In this document: piece after piece, positions 26,937 to 36,399 of the stretch
How positions within the stretch are numbered: position 1 is the first letter of the stretch
Layout of the letters: each line of letters begins with the position of its first letter
Origin: CATQHP01 sp965205595
GTDB taxonomy: Bacteria; Acidobacteriota; Terriglobia; Bryobacterales; UBA6623
Reading direction: 5' to 3'
NCBI GenBank assembly: GCA_965205595.1
Contig: CBDBHI010000054.1
Span: forward strand, 1-64,000
DNA length: 64,000 nucleotides
The notes under the pieces: generated by a model
What the model was told of the DNA's origin: nothing
What the model saw: only the letters and a program-made list of their open reading frames with translations
The model's database searches: none
Program-made: the position numbers and the translations under genes

Positions 26937-28754
26937 TTAGTCCCCGACGACAGCCTCGGCGGCCTTTGCCACCGGACTCTCTGTACTCATCGCGCCGGTT
27001 CCCTCGTTGACGATTAAGTTCAAGGGGTTGTCCGGTAGCGCCTTGCCTCCATTCACTCGCGAGGTCCCATAAATGTGGAAGGGCTGCGCATCGTTCATCT
27101 TGGCTAGCTCTTCGAGCGGCTGCTTACGGTGCTTCGGGATCAGGCGGGGCGCTGTCGCCACATTGTTGGGCTCGTGGTCCCAGTTGAGGTGAAGGTGCTG
27201 CGAGAGCTTCTCTTCAGGCTCGCCGGCAAAGCGCATGGCCGGCCATTTGAACGCCGGGCCGTGAACGTATTTGCCACGCAAATGATAGAAGAGCTTGGTG
27301 CCGATCTTAAAGTAGGCCCGCGATCGGTCGCGCATCTCGCCGAAGTCGCGGCTTTGCGCCCACGCCGTCATGATGAATTCCCATTGAAGCTGGCTGAGCT
27401 CCCGCGACTTCATGGCGTGACCGTCGGCCATGCGAGTGTCCTCGAGTGGCGTAAAGATCGACGGTACGTAAAGCACCTTGTTCTTTTTGAGCCGGTGAAG
27501 TAGGTCGAGTGACTGCCGCATGTCGTCGTCGGTCTCGTTCGGCAGGCCGACGATGAACGTATAGACCGGAAACCAGTTATTGTCGTTGAGAATGTTGGTT
27601 CCTTCGACAACGATCTCTTGCCAATCGCGAATGTCGAATGGCAACGATTTACCCGACATTGTCAGAGCGGCGAGGCGAGCCGAACCAGTCTCAATTCCGA
27701 TTAAGGGCGCGAGGAATTTCTGGTCCGGGTGGCTTGAGTTACGGTTTCGAAGCGCGCTCTTATCCAACAGAATCTTTGAGAGATCTTTGACTAAACCGGG
27801 ATTCACAACCGCCGGCGCAATCGTCGCGTGGGACAGCGGAAGATACTCGACACCCGGGGTGTCGGCAATCCTGCCATAGAAATTTAGCAGCTGATTTGAG
27901 TTAGGAATGTAGAACGGCGCCGAGGCTCCGTATATGAAAATGTCTTCAGACACGGGGAAAATAATTTTTCCATCGTTGTCCATGTTCGCTTTGACGGCCT
28001 GCATCACCTCGGGCATGGGCACCGAGATTCGAGTCTCAAGCGTCGGCGAACAAAACGCGCATTGTCGACCGCATCCGCGGTTCATCTCCACGATTCCATA
28101 CGTCGAACGCTTGCGCGGGATGATCAAGTTTTCAACCGTTGGCTCGGGAGCATGAACGACCGGAGGCAGTTCTTGACCGTCTTCAGCCGTCCGGAACATT
28201 TCCAAAACTTTTGACTCGGCGCGTCCATTAATAATGCAGTCCACGCCCAAGCGCTCGCGCGAGCCTGTTTTGTCGATCTGCCAGGCACCGGCTCCACCTA
28301 CGATGATCTTCGGGTTATGACGAACAATCGCCGGATGAAGATATACTCGCTCCGATTCGGCGGCGTTGATCGGACGAGCAGACGACCCAAAAATGTTCGA
28401 GTACACGCCCGTGGAGAACGCTGTGCCGATCGGGTTGTGGGCACCGATTCCGACCGCAATGGTCTTCGGTCCGACAAAGGTATCAAGATCGTCGGGATAG
28501 CAAACGATGACGTCGTCGGCTTTGTAGTGGCGCAGCAGAATCTCTTCGGTGACGCGCAGGCCATAGGGCATGACCTTGGCGCTGCCATCGGCATAGCGTG
28601 GCTGATCGAACTTGTTTTTGTACGTGAACCGCGGCACGAATTGCGCCGGCGCCGACGCATACATCATCTGCTTCCAAGGGCTGAACGCCTGCTCGGTACT
28701 CTCAGTGTCGGGCGCAGTGAGAACGAATTTTACGCCGTTGGGGTCGTAAGCCAT
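26937..28754 (-). CDS. B12-binding-domain radical SAM protein
   Basis: A 605-residue protein. The N-terminal ~200 residues form a cobalamin-binding-like Rossmann region (DVIVCYPDDLDTF ... PKIIVGGAGAWQI ... GVDCIINGRAE). The radical SAM domain then carries the 4Fe-4S motif as C-x3-C-x2-C, residues 228, 232 and 235 (RGCGRQCAFCSPT). Later elements include LIGIETGSARLAALTMSGK and TFIVGLPNETDDDM, typical of B12-radical SAM enzymes related to methyltransferases and methylthiolases. The substrate is unknown. ATG 28754 has GAGGGA upstream and is preferred to a 21-codon longer start. It lies 166 bp downstream of the transporter gene on the same strand. Confidence 0.9.
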   Translation of the reverse strand: MAYDPNGVKFVLTAPDTESTEQAFSPWKQMMYASAPAQFVPRFTYKNKFDQPRYADGSAKVMPYGLRVTEEILLRHYKADDVIVCYPDDLDTFVGPKTIAVGIGAHNPIGTAFSTGVYSNIFGSSARPINAAESERVYLHPAIVRHNPKIIVGGAGAWQIDKTGSRERLGVDCIINGRAESKVLEMFRTAEDGQELPPVVHAPEPTVENLIIPRKRSTYGIVEMNRGCGRQCAFCSPTLETRISVPMPEVMQAVKANMDNDGKIIFPVSEDIFIYGASAPFYIPNSNQLLNFYGRIADTPGVEYLPLSHATIAPAVVNPGLVKDLSKILLDKSALRNRNSSHPDQKFLAPLIGIETGSARLAALTMSGKSLPFDIRDWQEIVVEGTNILNDNNWFPVYTFIVGLPNETDDDMRQSLDLLHRLKKNKVLYVPSIFTPLEDTRMADGHAMKSRELSQLQWEFIMTAWAQSRDFGEMRDRSRAYFKIGTKLFYHLRGKYVHGPAFKWPAMRFAGEPEEKLSQHLHLNWDHEPNNVATAPRLIPKHRKQPLEELAKMNDAQPFHIYGTSRVNGGKALPDNPLNLIVNEGTGAMSTESPVAKAAEAVVGD

Positions 28755-28920
28755 GCGAATCGGTCCCTCCGTCAGGCAAACCGTGATTGTAGCGTGAATC
28801 GGGGCAGAGCCGCCCATCTTTGGACAACCCGACTTGTTACGTAAGTCACTAAAAACATGGGTGACACAGCTACTGGGCCGAGCCTAGAGCAGTCGCTCGC
28901 GCCGCTACGTGCCTGGTCGT

Positions 28921-31158
28921 CTAAGAAATCGAGATTTGCTGGCCTGCGTAGACGAACAAGATCTCGTTGAGCTCGGGGTGAGACTTCAGCTCAGTCTCGA
29001 GATCGCTGTCAATTGCAGCACACGTCAGACCCAGAATCAGCAGATCCGCGCCACTCGATCTGCGATGGACGGTTCGTGAGTATCCAGTCTCATCGTCATA
29101 CGGAACCGCCGTCAAATTTTTGGGGGAAATCGGCAAGCGCCCTTCGGTTACAAACGTGTTTAAGAGTTCGAGTTGGCTTTGAGTTTGGTCCGCTGGATAG
29201 CACGCAAAAATGCTGATTTCGGCCTTGGCCCAATCGGGGTGGCCCAAGATGATATACGCCAGCAAGATCATCAGCGGCGCGTTTTCGAAATCGTCTTTGG
29301 TCAGCCAGATGTGGATACTCGAACGGTAGCCGAAACGCAGTTCCGTCGACCTTAGGATGCAGACATTGAATCCGAACGGCATCAGATGTTGAGCACCCTC
29401 GACAACTTCAGGAAGCTCCTCGGGCGTATGTTTCGAGAATTCGAAGAGCGCACTGTTGTTAGGCAGTCCCGAGATTCCGGGCCGTTGGATGATTTGCGAA
29501 ATCGCGTTTTTGAAGCTTGGCGCGACTACCGTTTCGACAAAAACTCCTGCTTTGCTAACCTCCGACTTTTGAATCAGCCGGTCAGTGAACAGACGCGCGT
29601 AAACACCTTTTTCGATCGAGAGGCCACCTTCCACATAATGCACGAACTGTCCAAATCCTTGCCGGTGGCAAATCCATCGAAGCAGGTCAAATTGAGCAAC
29701 TCGGTCGAGCGAGTGGCGAGTAAGCGCGAAGAACGACGGCCGCCAGTCGCCGGTCTGTGTACCGGCACGGCTGTGCTGAAGAGCGATATGTAGACGACGC
29801 GTGAGCTGGAACATCACGCCGCGTAAGATTTGTGAAACGTCTCGCTCGCCGCGCCGGGTATAGGCCAGCCAGCGATAGATGCCGAGCATCAGTACGAGTG
29901 AGACAACCGCGTATAGCGGTTGCATCTGGAACATCATCATGAAACACATCAATGCGCCAAGCAATGAAACGTACCAGCGCGATCGAAATGACGGGCGGTA
30001 AGACGGATTACCCGAAAAATGCTCAAGGAACGATACGCTACATAGCGCCCCGTAAGTGATCATAAAGAACATCCAAATCACCTGCGAGACGGTGTCGATG
30101 TCTCCGGCGAGAATGAACACTATCGCGATCACTCCCGACGCTAGCGTTGCGCGAACGGGCTCGTCGCTGGGTCCGCTGCCTTTCGCCAGCAGGTCGTTAA
30201 TGCTTTTTGATGGGAAAACTCCATCACGGGCGAGCACCTGCATCGTTCGAGGCGCCACGAGTATCGAGCCGATCGCGGATGACAAGGTGGCGGCGGCCAA
30301 GCCGATCGGGATAATCGGCGGCCATAGCGCGATGTCCTGCATCACGAAACGTTCGGTGTTGGCGAGAATTCCTGGCTCCGCGCTGTTCGACAACTTCCAG
30401 ACAAGCAAGACGTAGACCGCCATACCGATTAACGTACCGGCAAGGGTTCCTAGCGGAATTGAGCGTCGCGGGTTCTTGAGATCTCCTGATAGCCCCACTC
30501 CGGCGGTCATTCCGGTAAACGCAGGGAAAACGATTGCGAAAACCTTCATGAAGGGGTCGGCGTTTTCGATCGGCGAGCCCAGGTTCGTCGCGTCCTCGAC
30601 TACCCCCGTCCCTAGGAAAAACATCGCTAGCGCGACGAACAGAATGATCGAAACTACCCACAGTATGCTGACACCAAGATTGGCGCCCTTCTTTAGAATC
30701 ACGTAAATCAGCAGCAGGGTCGCGGGCAAGCTGATAATTCGAGCGTCCGGAAGTAAGCCGGTCTGCTGGGTGATCCAAGGCCAAACGTCTTGGAACGATT
30801 GCGCGAACGCAATCATGTAAAAAGCGACGGAAACGGCCTGCGACAGATAGAGCGAGATGCCGATTGTTCCGCCAATCGTTGTACCGAACGAGCGACTGAT
30901 GATGTAGTACTCGCCGCCGCCCTCGACGCGGCGGTTGGTAGCGATCTCGGCGACGGCCATCGCCGTAGGGATGGTCACGAGATGACCCAAGAAGATCACC
31001 CACAACGCGCCTGCCGATCCGAGATGACCCACCGCGTAGCCGAATCGCAAAAACAGCACTGTTCGGAGAATCGTGCTGATCGCGGCGAGAAATACCGGGG
31101 CTGTCCCAAAGCCGTGGCCCTTGGGGCTTGTTAATGACTGAATCGTAGGGGTCGACAC
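28921..31158 (-). CDS. SLC12-type cation-chloride cotransporter / APC-superfamily permease
   Basis: A 745-residue membrane protein. About 12 hydrophobic segments occupy residues 20-440, beginning GFGTAPVFLAAISTILRTVL-F-LRFGYAVG, a start typical of bacterial SLC12 (Na-K-Cl/K-Cl cotransporter-like) proteins; EIATNRRVEGGGEYYIISR is also characteristic. The C-terminal ~300 residues are a hydrophilic domain resembling the cytosolic domain of this family (ENAPLMILLAYIILGHPDWAKAEI, LLILGLTC). Chloride or amino-acid cotransport is likely. It follows sufE by 33 bp on the same strand. Confidence 0.88.
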   Translation of the reverse strand: MSTPTIQSLTSPKGHGFGTAPVFLAAISTILRTVLFLRFGYAVGHLGSAGALWVIFLGHLVTIPTAMAVAEIATNRRVEGGGEYYIISRSFGTTIGGTIGISLYLSQAVSVAFYMIAFAQSFQDVWPWITQQTGLLPDARIISLPATLLLIYVILKKGANLGVSILWVVSIILFVALAMFFLGTGVVEDATNLGSPIENADPFMKVFAIVFPAFTGMTAGVGLSGDLKNPRRSIPLGTLAGTLIGMAVYVLLVWKLSNSAEPGILANTERFVMQDIALWPPIIPIGLAAATLSSAIGSILVAPRTMQVLARDGVFPSKSINDLLAKGSGPSDEPVRATLASGVIAIVFILAGDIDTVSQVIWMFFMITYGALCSVSFLEHFSGNPSYRPSFRSRWYVSLLGALMCFMMMFQMQPLYAVVSLVLMLGIYRWLAYTRRGERDVSQILRGVMFQLTRRLHIALQHSRAGTQTGDWRPSFFALTRHSLDRVAQFDLLRWICHRQGFGQFVHYVEGGLSIEKGVYARLFTDRLIQKSEVSKAGVFVETVVAPSFKNAISQIIQRPGISGLPNNSALFEFSKHTPEELPEVVEGAQHLMPFGFNVCILRSTELRFGYRSSIHIWLTKDDFENAPLMILLAYIILGHPDWAKAEISIFACYPADQTQSQLELLNTFVTEGRLPISPKNLTAVPYDDETGYSRTVHRRSSGADLLILGLTCAAIDSDLETELKSHPELNEILFVYAGQQISIS

Positions 31159-31191
31159 GGGGGGGCCGCGACAGCGGGCTGATTCCTTAAT

Positions 31192-31653
31192 CTACTGGAT
31201 TGCGGCGGGAGGCACGGTGGCTGCCCGTGACCGCTGTATCGTGGCGGTAGCGTAGTTGCGTATCGTGCGTAGCATCGCGTGCAGCCCATTGCCGCGTGTC
31301 GGACTCAGGTGCGCCGTCAGGCCGATGCGGTCAATGAATTGATGCCCGGCATCAAGGATCTCTTGCGGCGCGTAGCCCGAATAGGCTCGCAGCAGCATCG
31401 CAATCAACCCGGACACAATCGCCGCGTCGCTAATCGCCTCGAAAAACAACTTCCCGTCACGCTCGTCAACGTGAAACCAGACCTGCGCCTGGCACCCGCG
31501 CACCTTGTACTCGTCCGTCTGAAATTCGCTCGGGTATGGAGGCAACTTCCGCCCAAGGTCGATGATGTGCTGGTAGCGGTCCATCCAATCGTCGAGGAAC
31601 TCGAACTCGTCGACGATCTCGTTATGCGCGTCAGCTATCGCTTGACTACTCAA
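31192..31653 (-). CDS. sufE: SufE-family cysteine desulfurase activator
   Basis: A 153-residue sulfur-acceptor protein that takes persulfide sulfur from SufS for Fe-S cluster assembly in the cytoplasm. The family core is DDWMDRYQHIIDLGRKLPP, KVRGCQAQVW with the sulfur-accepting Cys54, and a helix around SGLIAMLLRAYSGYAPQEIL. The C-terminal half ends LSPTRGNGLHAMLRTIRNYA. No sufS, sufB, sufC or sufD gene is in the window, so it is a stand-alone copy. It is divergent from the GMC oxidoreductase gene (54 bp between starts). Confidence 0.95.
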   Translation of the reverse strand: MSSQAIADAHNEIVDEFEFLDDWMDRYQHIIDLGRKLPPYPSEFQTDEYKVRGCQAQVWFHVDERDGKLFFEAISDAAIVSGLIAMLLRAYSGYAPQEILDAGHQFIDRIGLTAHLSPTRGNGLHAMLRTIRNYATATIQRSRAATVPPAAIQ

Positions 31654-31707
31654 TCAAAACCCCAAAATCGAATTCTACCCCGCTTTTGATAAGCTTACTC
31701 GCGACAC

Positions 31708-33306
31708 ATGGCAGGCAAGAAGTATGATGTTTGCGTAATCGGTTCCGGCGCCGCCGGCGGGGCGCTCGCGACATCGCTGGCTGAGCAGGGCGTAAAGACG
31801 GTTCTCGTCGAGGGCGGGCCGTACCGCGATCCCTCAAAGGTCGACTCCCATCATTGGCCCTATGAGAAGGTGCGGTCAAAGGTGCCGCCGGTTCGTGTGT
31901 TGTCCGATCGCGAGCCGACGATCTACCGCGGCGACCCTGTCGGACTGTCGCGAGCGCGTGTGCTCGGAGGCCGCACAACACACTGGAACGCAGTTTCGCT
32001 GCGCTTCTCAGCGGACGATTTTCGCGAGTGGTCGCTAAACGGAATCGAGGAAGACTGGCCGATCAGTTACGACGAGATCGCCGCGTACTACGACGCGGCT
32101 GAACAGCGGATGGTGGTCTGCGGGACGAAGGAAGGGCTTGAGGTGCTCCCAGACGGCAAGTTCATCAAGCCGCTTCCGCTGCGCTGCTCCGAGAAGATTC
32201 TGCAACGCGCATCCGCGAAATTCGGGATTCGGCTGATCCCTGTCCGGAAAGCAATGACGACCGAGCCAGGTCACGGGCGCGCCACTTGCCACCACTGCGG
32301 ACACTGCATGATGGGCTGCGGGGTGTCGGCAATCTACAACACCGCCGAGCATATGATCCCGATGGCTGTCGAGACGGGCAACCTCGATTTACATGTTGAC
32401 TGGATGGCGCACGAACTGCTCACCGACGCCGACGGCAACATTCGGGCCGGGCGCTTTGTCGAGCGCGAAGGATCGAAAGAAATGGAGATCGAAGCACGAG
32501 TTTTCGCGGTGTGCGGCGGAAGCGTCGAGACTCCTCGCTTGCTGCTGAACTCGCAGTCGAACCGATTTCCCAACGGACTCGCAAATAACGGTGACAACGT
32601 CGGCCGCTATCTGCACGGCCACTGCACTTCCATGACGTTCGGTTTTCTCTCCGACCTAGTTGGCCGCGAGCCGGTCAACAACGATGGCGCGGTCGACCAC
32701 GCCTACATCCCGCGATTTAGTCCCTACCGCAAGGTCGACTACAAGGGAGGCTTTGGCTTTCAGATCAATATTCGTTCGTACATGAGCCCCTCGCACGCGC
32801 ACTATCTCAACGGTTACGGCGAGGGCTTCAAGCGGCGTGTGCGGGAACTGCACCAGGGACTGTCGATCCTTGGCGGGTACGGCAAAGTCGTCGCGGCTAG
32901 AGACAACCGCGTCACGTTGCACCCGACCCGCAAGGACGTGAATGGTCTGCCGGTTCCAGTCGTCGATTTCCGATGGTCCGACAACGACCGGGCGATTCAC
33001 AAAGACATGCTCGCCACCGCCGACGAGATTTACGCAGAGGCGAAAGTGGACTTCCTCTACCGCACCCAAGTAGAGACAATTGGCGGCTTTGCGAGCCACG
33101 AGGTGGGCACCTGCCGCATGGGGACCGACCCCAAAACGTCAGTGCTAAACAAGTGGAATCAAGCGCACGAAGTGAAGAACCTGTTCGTGATCGACGGCAG
33201 TACCTTTACTACGTTTCCGGAGAAGAACCCGACTCTGACGATTACGGCGCTGGCGCTGCGTGCCGCGGATAGCATTGTCGAGTTGAGCCGACGACGAGAG
33301 ATTTAG
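31708..33306 (+). CDS. GMC-family FAD-dependent oxidoreductase
   Basis: A 532-residue flavoenzyme. The FAD loop is at the N-terminus (VCVIGSGAAGGALATSLAEQ, then TVLVEGGP). The second FAD element is LGGRTTHWNAVSLRF. The C-terminal GMC domain has the catalytic-type His in ASHEVGTCRMG and the closing ENPTLTITALALRAAD. A Cys-rich insert, ATCHHCGHCMMGCG near residue 195, may bind metal and is typical of the gluconate/glucoside-oxidising branch. Relatives oxidise alcohol groups of sugars and may form 3-keto sugars. It has no signal peptide. Its stop codon is shared with a solo end of the palindromic repeat. Confidence 0.92.
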   Translation: MAGKKYDVCVIGSGAAGGALATSLAEQGVKTVLVEGGPYRDPSKVDSHHWPYEKVRSKVPPVRVLSDREPTIYRGDPVGLSRARVLGGRTTHWNAVSLRFSADDFREWSLNGIEEDWPISYDEIAAYYDAAEQRMVVCGTKEGLEVLPDGKFIKPLPLRCSEKILQRASAKFGIRLIPVRKAMTTEPGHGRATCHHCGHCMMGCGVSAIYNTAEHMIPMAVETGNLDLHVDWMAHELLTDADGNIRAGRFVEREGSKEMEIEARVFAVCGGSVETPRLLLNSQSNRFPNGLANNGDNVGRYLHGHCTSMTFGFLSDLVGREPVNNDGAVDHAYIPRFSPYRKVDYKGGFGFQINIRSYMSPSHAHYLNGYGEGFKRRVRELHQGLSILGGYGKVVAARDNRVTLHPTRKDVNGLPVPVVDFRWSDNDRAIHKDMLATADEIYAEAKVDFLYRTQVETIGGFASHEVGTCRMGTDPKTSVLNKWNQAHEVKNLFVIDGSTFTTFPEKNPTLTITALALRAADSIVELSRRREI

Positions 33307-33334
33307 CCTGCATTTCACACCACCTGACGGCGAA
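33305..33334. repeat. Solo terminal fragment of the palindromic repeat (D)
   Basis: A 30-bp sequence, AGCCTGCATTTCACACCACC followed by TGACGGCGAA, matches the inverted right end of repeat copy B nearly base for base. It is preceded by TT-TAG (the GMC stop) and fills the gap between two convergent genes. The rest of the repeat is absent. Confidence 0.7.
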
Positions 33335-33336
33335 TT

Positions 33337-34980
33337 CTATTGCTCCGGTTTTTCAAGCGGTTGCGGAGCTGGTAGCGGCTTCCTTGGCAACGGCTGATCA
33401 CGGTTCGCGGCCTGATAGATAAACGTCGCCACTATCGCCGACGCCGCGATCAGGTCGCCGGGCTGGATACGGTCGATGTTGTCCATGTTCGAGTGGTGCG
33501 TGCGCGTCTCGTACTCGACCCTATCTTGGATGAACTGGAAACCCGGTAGGCCCACATCGTTGAAGGGAAGATGGTCCGTGCCGCCGGTGTTGCGGATCGA
33601 TACGGTCGACGCGCCGAGGTCGTGGAACGGTACCAGCCATTCCTCGAAAATTGGTCGTACGCGGTCGTTCCCTTGCAGGTAGACGCCGCGAATCTTGCCG
33701 GTTCCGTTGTCGACGTTGAAGTACCCAGAAAACTTTTCGTGCCGCGCAGTAAGATTCATAGTTTCAAGGTCGGCAAAGTGTTCCTTAACGTAAGCCTTTG
33801 AGCCGAGCAAACCCTGTTCTTCGCCGCCCCATAGAGCGATTCGAACGGTTCGAGCCAAGGGTAGATCGAGCTTCTTTAGAATTCGGATGGCTTCCATCAT
33901 GACCGCACAGCCGGCGCCGTTGTCAGTGGCGCCTAGAGCGGCAGCGGTCGAGTCGAGGTGGCCTCCGAGCATGATGAGTTCGTCGGATTTCGAGCCTCCC
34001 GGGATCTCGGCGATCACATTGATCGAGTCGAGATCATCACGGTAGAAAGTGGTATGCACCTGCACTTCGACTTTCGCCGCGACGCCCTTGTCGAGCAGTC
34101 TGTAGAGCCGATTGTAGTGTTCCGGCGTGAGTGCGATCGAGGGCGGCGGCAGAGTATCTTCAACGAAGCGATTCCCCGCGCGCGGCGGAAAAACCGTACC
34201 GCCGTCACCCCGGCCCGGGTGGATGACGAGTCTGACTCCCTCGGCTACCAGGAAGGCGTTGAGCTTGCTCTGGATTCGGCGGCCTTCCTTCGATCTCCAC
34301 TCGAAGTACCAAGCCGGCGCACGAGTGAAAAAATTTCGGCGCGCCTCGGGCTCTTCCGGAATCTCTAACTCCGGGTCAAGGAAGTCAATCGGCGGAGTTG
34401 GGGGCTCGGCCTGCTCGAGCTGGGCTAACTCTTCATCCGACCACCGATGTAGCGATGGGGTCGCTTGAGGCGAGAGCTTTCGCGGTTCAGCAATCAATAC
34501 GAGCGCGCCACTGAGCTTTCCCTTCCACTGCGCCCTGTATTCGTCGATCGCCTGCTCATCGCGTTTGAACGTCCGCTCACGCTTCAATACGGCGATCGTG
34601 GGTATGGCGGTTAGCTGGCCGTCCGTCGACGGACTCCAACCCAGCGGAACCCCGATGAGCTGTTCGTAGCCGGGCTCGATAAGGTGCGCCGAGAAATACT
34701 CCCGCGACCAGCCTTGTCCGAACGGCCCCCATTTTTCTTTTTTAGCGTTGACCAGCCCCCACTCACCGAGTTGATCGACCGCCCAGTCGGCCGCGCCGTG
34801 AAATCCAGGCGAGTTCGTGATGCGCGGCCCGTTGACGTCGACGAGATGGAATAGGTGTTCCATCACTTCGCTGTTGTCGAAGGCCTCGGTCCGAATGCGG
34901 TTCACGACCTCAAGGTCGGGGGCGTCGTCCGCGAAGAGCATTGGTAGCGCAAAGGCGGCCAACAAGAATAACCGAGTCAT
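33337..34980 (-). CDS. Secreted M28-family zinc aminopeptidase
   Basis: A 547-residue peptidase. ATG 34980 gives a clean signal peptide (MTRLFLLAAFALPMLFA); the frame extends 13 codons further but that start would spoil the signal. Zinc ligands of the M28 fold are seen as His/Asp in MLGGHLDSTAAALGATDNGAG, Glu-Glu in ALWGGEEQGLLGS, Asp in FNVDNGTGKI and His in TGGTDHLPFNDVG. The long N-terminal half contains a protease-associated-like region (KGKLSGALVLIAEPRKL). It probably trims exported peptides outside the cytoplasm. The gene is convergent with the GMC oxidoreductase, with only repeat fragment D between them. Confidence 0.92.
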   Translation of the reverse strand: MTRLFLLAAFALPMLFADDAPDLEVVNRIRTEAFDNSEVMEHLFHLVDVNGPRITNSPGFHGAADWAVDQLGEWGLVNAKKEKWGPFGQGWSREYFSAHLIEPGYEQLIGVPLGWSPSTDGQLTAIPTIAVLKRERTFKRDEQAIDEYRAQWKGKLSGALVLIAEPRKLSPQATPSLHRWSDEELAQLEQAEPPTPPIDFLDPELEIPEEPEARRNFFTRAPAWYFEWRSKEGRRIQSKLNAFLVAEGVRLVIHPGRGDGGTVFPPRAGNRFVEDTLPPPSIALTPEHYNRLYRLLDKGVAAKVEVQVHTTFYRDDLDSINVIAEIPGGSKSDELIMLGGHLDSTAAALGATDNGAGCAVMMEAIRILKKLDLPLARTVRIALWGGEEQGLLGSKAYVKEHFADLETMNLTARHEKFSGYFNVDNGTGKIRGVYLQGNDRVRPIFEEWLVPFHDLGASTVSIRNTGGTDHLPFNDVGLPGFQFIQDRVEYETRTHHSNMDNIDRIQPGDLIAASAIVATFIYQAANRDQPLPRKPLPAPQPLEKPEQ

Positions 34981-35127
34981 GTCAAACAATTTAGCAGCCG
35001 GCGATCCCTTGACAGCCAAGCGCTGGATGGCTTACAACTTGCTGAAAGCGACGGCTTCATTGCAGCTGCGAGTTTTGTCGCTAGCCGCCGTCCCAAAGCA
35101 AGTTCTTGCAGTACGAATGCTGGTCCT

Positions 35128-36057
35128 ATGAGCTTCACGTTAGACGCACGGCGGATCGCCTCACTCGTCACCCCCAGGGACGAGCACGGCTCGGTTGACT
35201 TTCGGTCGTTCGACCGCGGCGCGGCGTTTGCGCTCAAGAAGGGCTCGAAGGGCATTTGCGTTGGCGCCAGCGAAGGCGAGTTTCTCGGCATGAGTTCCGA
35301 TGAACGCCTCGAGATGTTCACGCGATCGCGCATGATGGCCGGTAAACATCAGTTGATTTGTGGAATCGGAGCCGCCAGCGCCGAACAAGTCATTCGGCTC
35401 GGCCGAGAGGCCTTCGACATGGGCGCGGATGCGGTCCAAGTACCGCCCCCGTCTTACTATCGCTACGACTAGTCGGACGTGCGTTCGTTTTACGACGAAG
35501 TTGCGAGAAAGCTTGGCGGCCCGCTGATTATCTCAAATGTGCCGCGCCATTCGACCCCGATTGAGCCAGGCGTGGCCGCCGGCCTGTGCTGCGATATCGC
35601 CAATCTGATTGGCGTTCGCGATAGCAGCGGTTCCCTCGAGACTCTCACTCGTGTGAGCGCGACCGGCAACGGCGCTGCGACGATTGTCGGCCAAGGCGGA
35701 ATGCTAATCAGGGCTCTTGACGCAGGCTGTTGCGATGGGATTATTTCAGGAGTCGCGGCTGGATTGCCGGAATTAATCGTTGCCACGCTGGACGCACACG
35801 CGGCAAAGGACGAAGCGCGATTCCGTCAGTTGGCCTCGTCGATCGAGGACGTTACGGAGCAGATCGAGAAGTTGCCGATCCCGTGGGGCTTCAAGCTAAT
35901 CGCCGAGTGCCGAGGACTCGGCAAGGCATCATTCCCTGTACCGCTGTCGCGTAGCAGGCGAGAGCAGACCGCGGCATTCAAAGCATGGTTTCGCGATTGG
36001 TGGCACGGCCCGAACGGCATTGGATTGCTTGAGCGCAAAGCCGCAGCCTCGGCGTAA
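35128..36057 (+). pseudogene. Dihydrodipicolinate synthase/N-acetylneuraminate lyase family, amber-interrupted
   Basis: One continuous frame from ATG 35128 to 36057 is broken by a TAG at 35470-35472 (…YYRYD-stop-SDVRSFYDEVARK…); a CAG-to-TAG change would explain it. N-terminal features are LVTPRDEHGSVD and CVGASEGEF, the counterpart of GTTGE. The catalytic part is altered too: the Tyr of Y-N-V-P is Ser (ISNVP, codon 35533) and the Schiff-base Lys of G-I-K-E is Arg (LIGVRDSSG, codon 35617). The intact ancestor would have cleaved or condensed pyruvate with an aldehyde. Both the stop and the lost residues point to an inactive gene. Confidence 0.85.
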
Positions 36058-36399
36058 AAAAACTAGTACTACCGAAGAGCATCTAGCGCTGTGGCCGGTC
36101 GATTCCGCCATTCCGGCTAGATCGAAAGTACCGGTACCAAAGTTGTCTTCAAGTTGAGCAAGACGAGGAGATCTCCTCGCGAAACCCAGCTAAATTTTGT
36201 CTTCAAGGCCCCGAGTCAGCAGGACCTTACTACCGCCCCTACGTGCGAACTATGACTGTCATATATCACTCGTACCAGTTTCAAATTGAACCTTGAAGTC
36301 TATTGCATGTTTGGCTGGCCACGCTGACAATAGCCCCAGACGACAAGAAATCCTAACTTTCTCATCAGGGTTTAGTGATTTCCGAACGATAACGGCAAC
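36058..36399. promoter_or_regulatory. Upstream region of the sigma-54 activator with three palindromes
   Basis: A 342-bp gene-free interval. It has three perfect inverted repeats: GTACCGGTAC (36128-36137), CGAGGAGATCTCCTCG (36164-36179) and ATGAC-T-GTCAT (36252-36262), plus a direct repeat TTGTCTTCAAG (36143-36153 and 36197-36207). They could be operators for the regulator gene at 36400. No properly spaced sigma-54 (-24/-12) or sigma-70 promoter could be assigned. Confidence 0.4.

Noticed and set aside
36300..36330. Sigma-54 promoter upstream of the activator gene
   Set aside because: A TGGC…GC pair is present, but the spacing is two bases short of the required -24/-12 distance.
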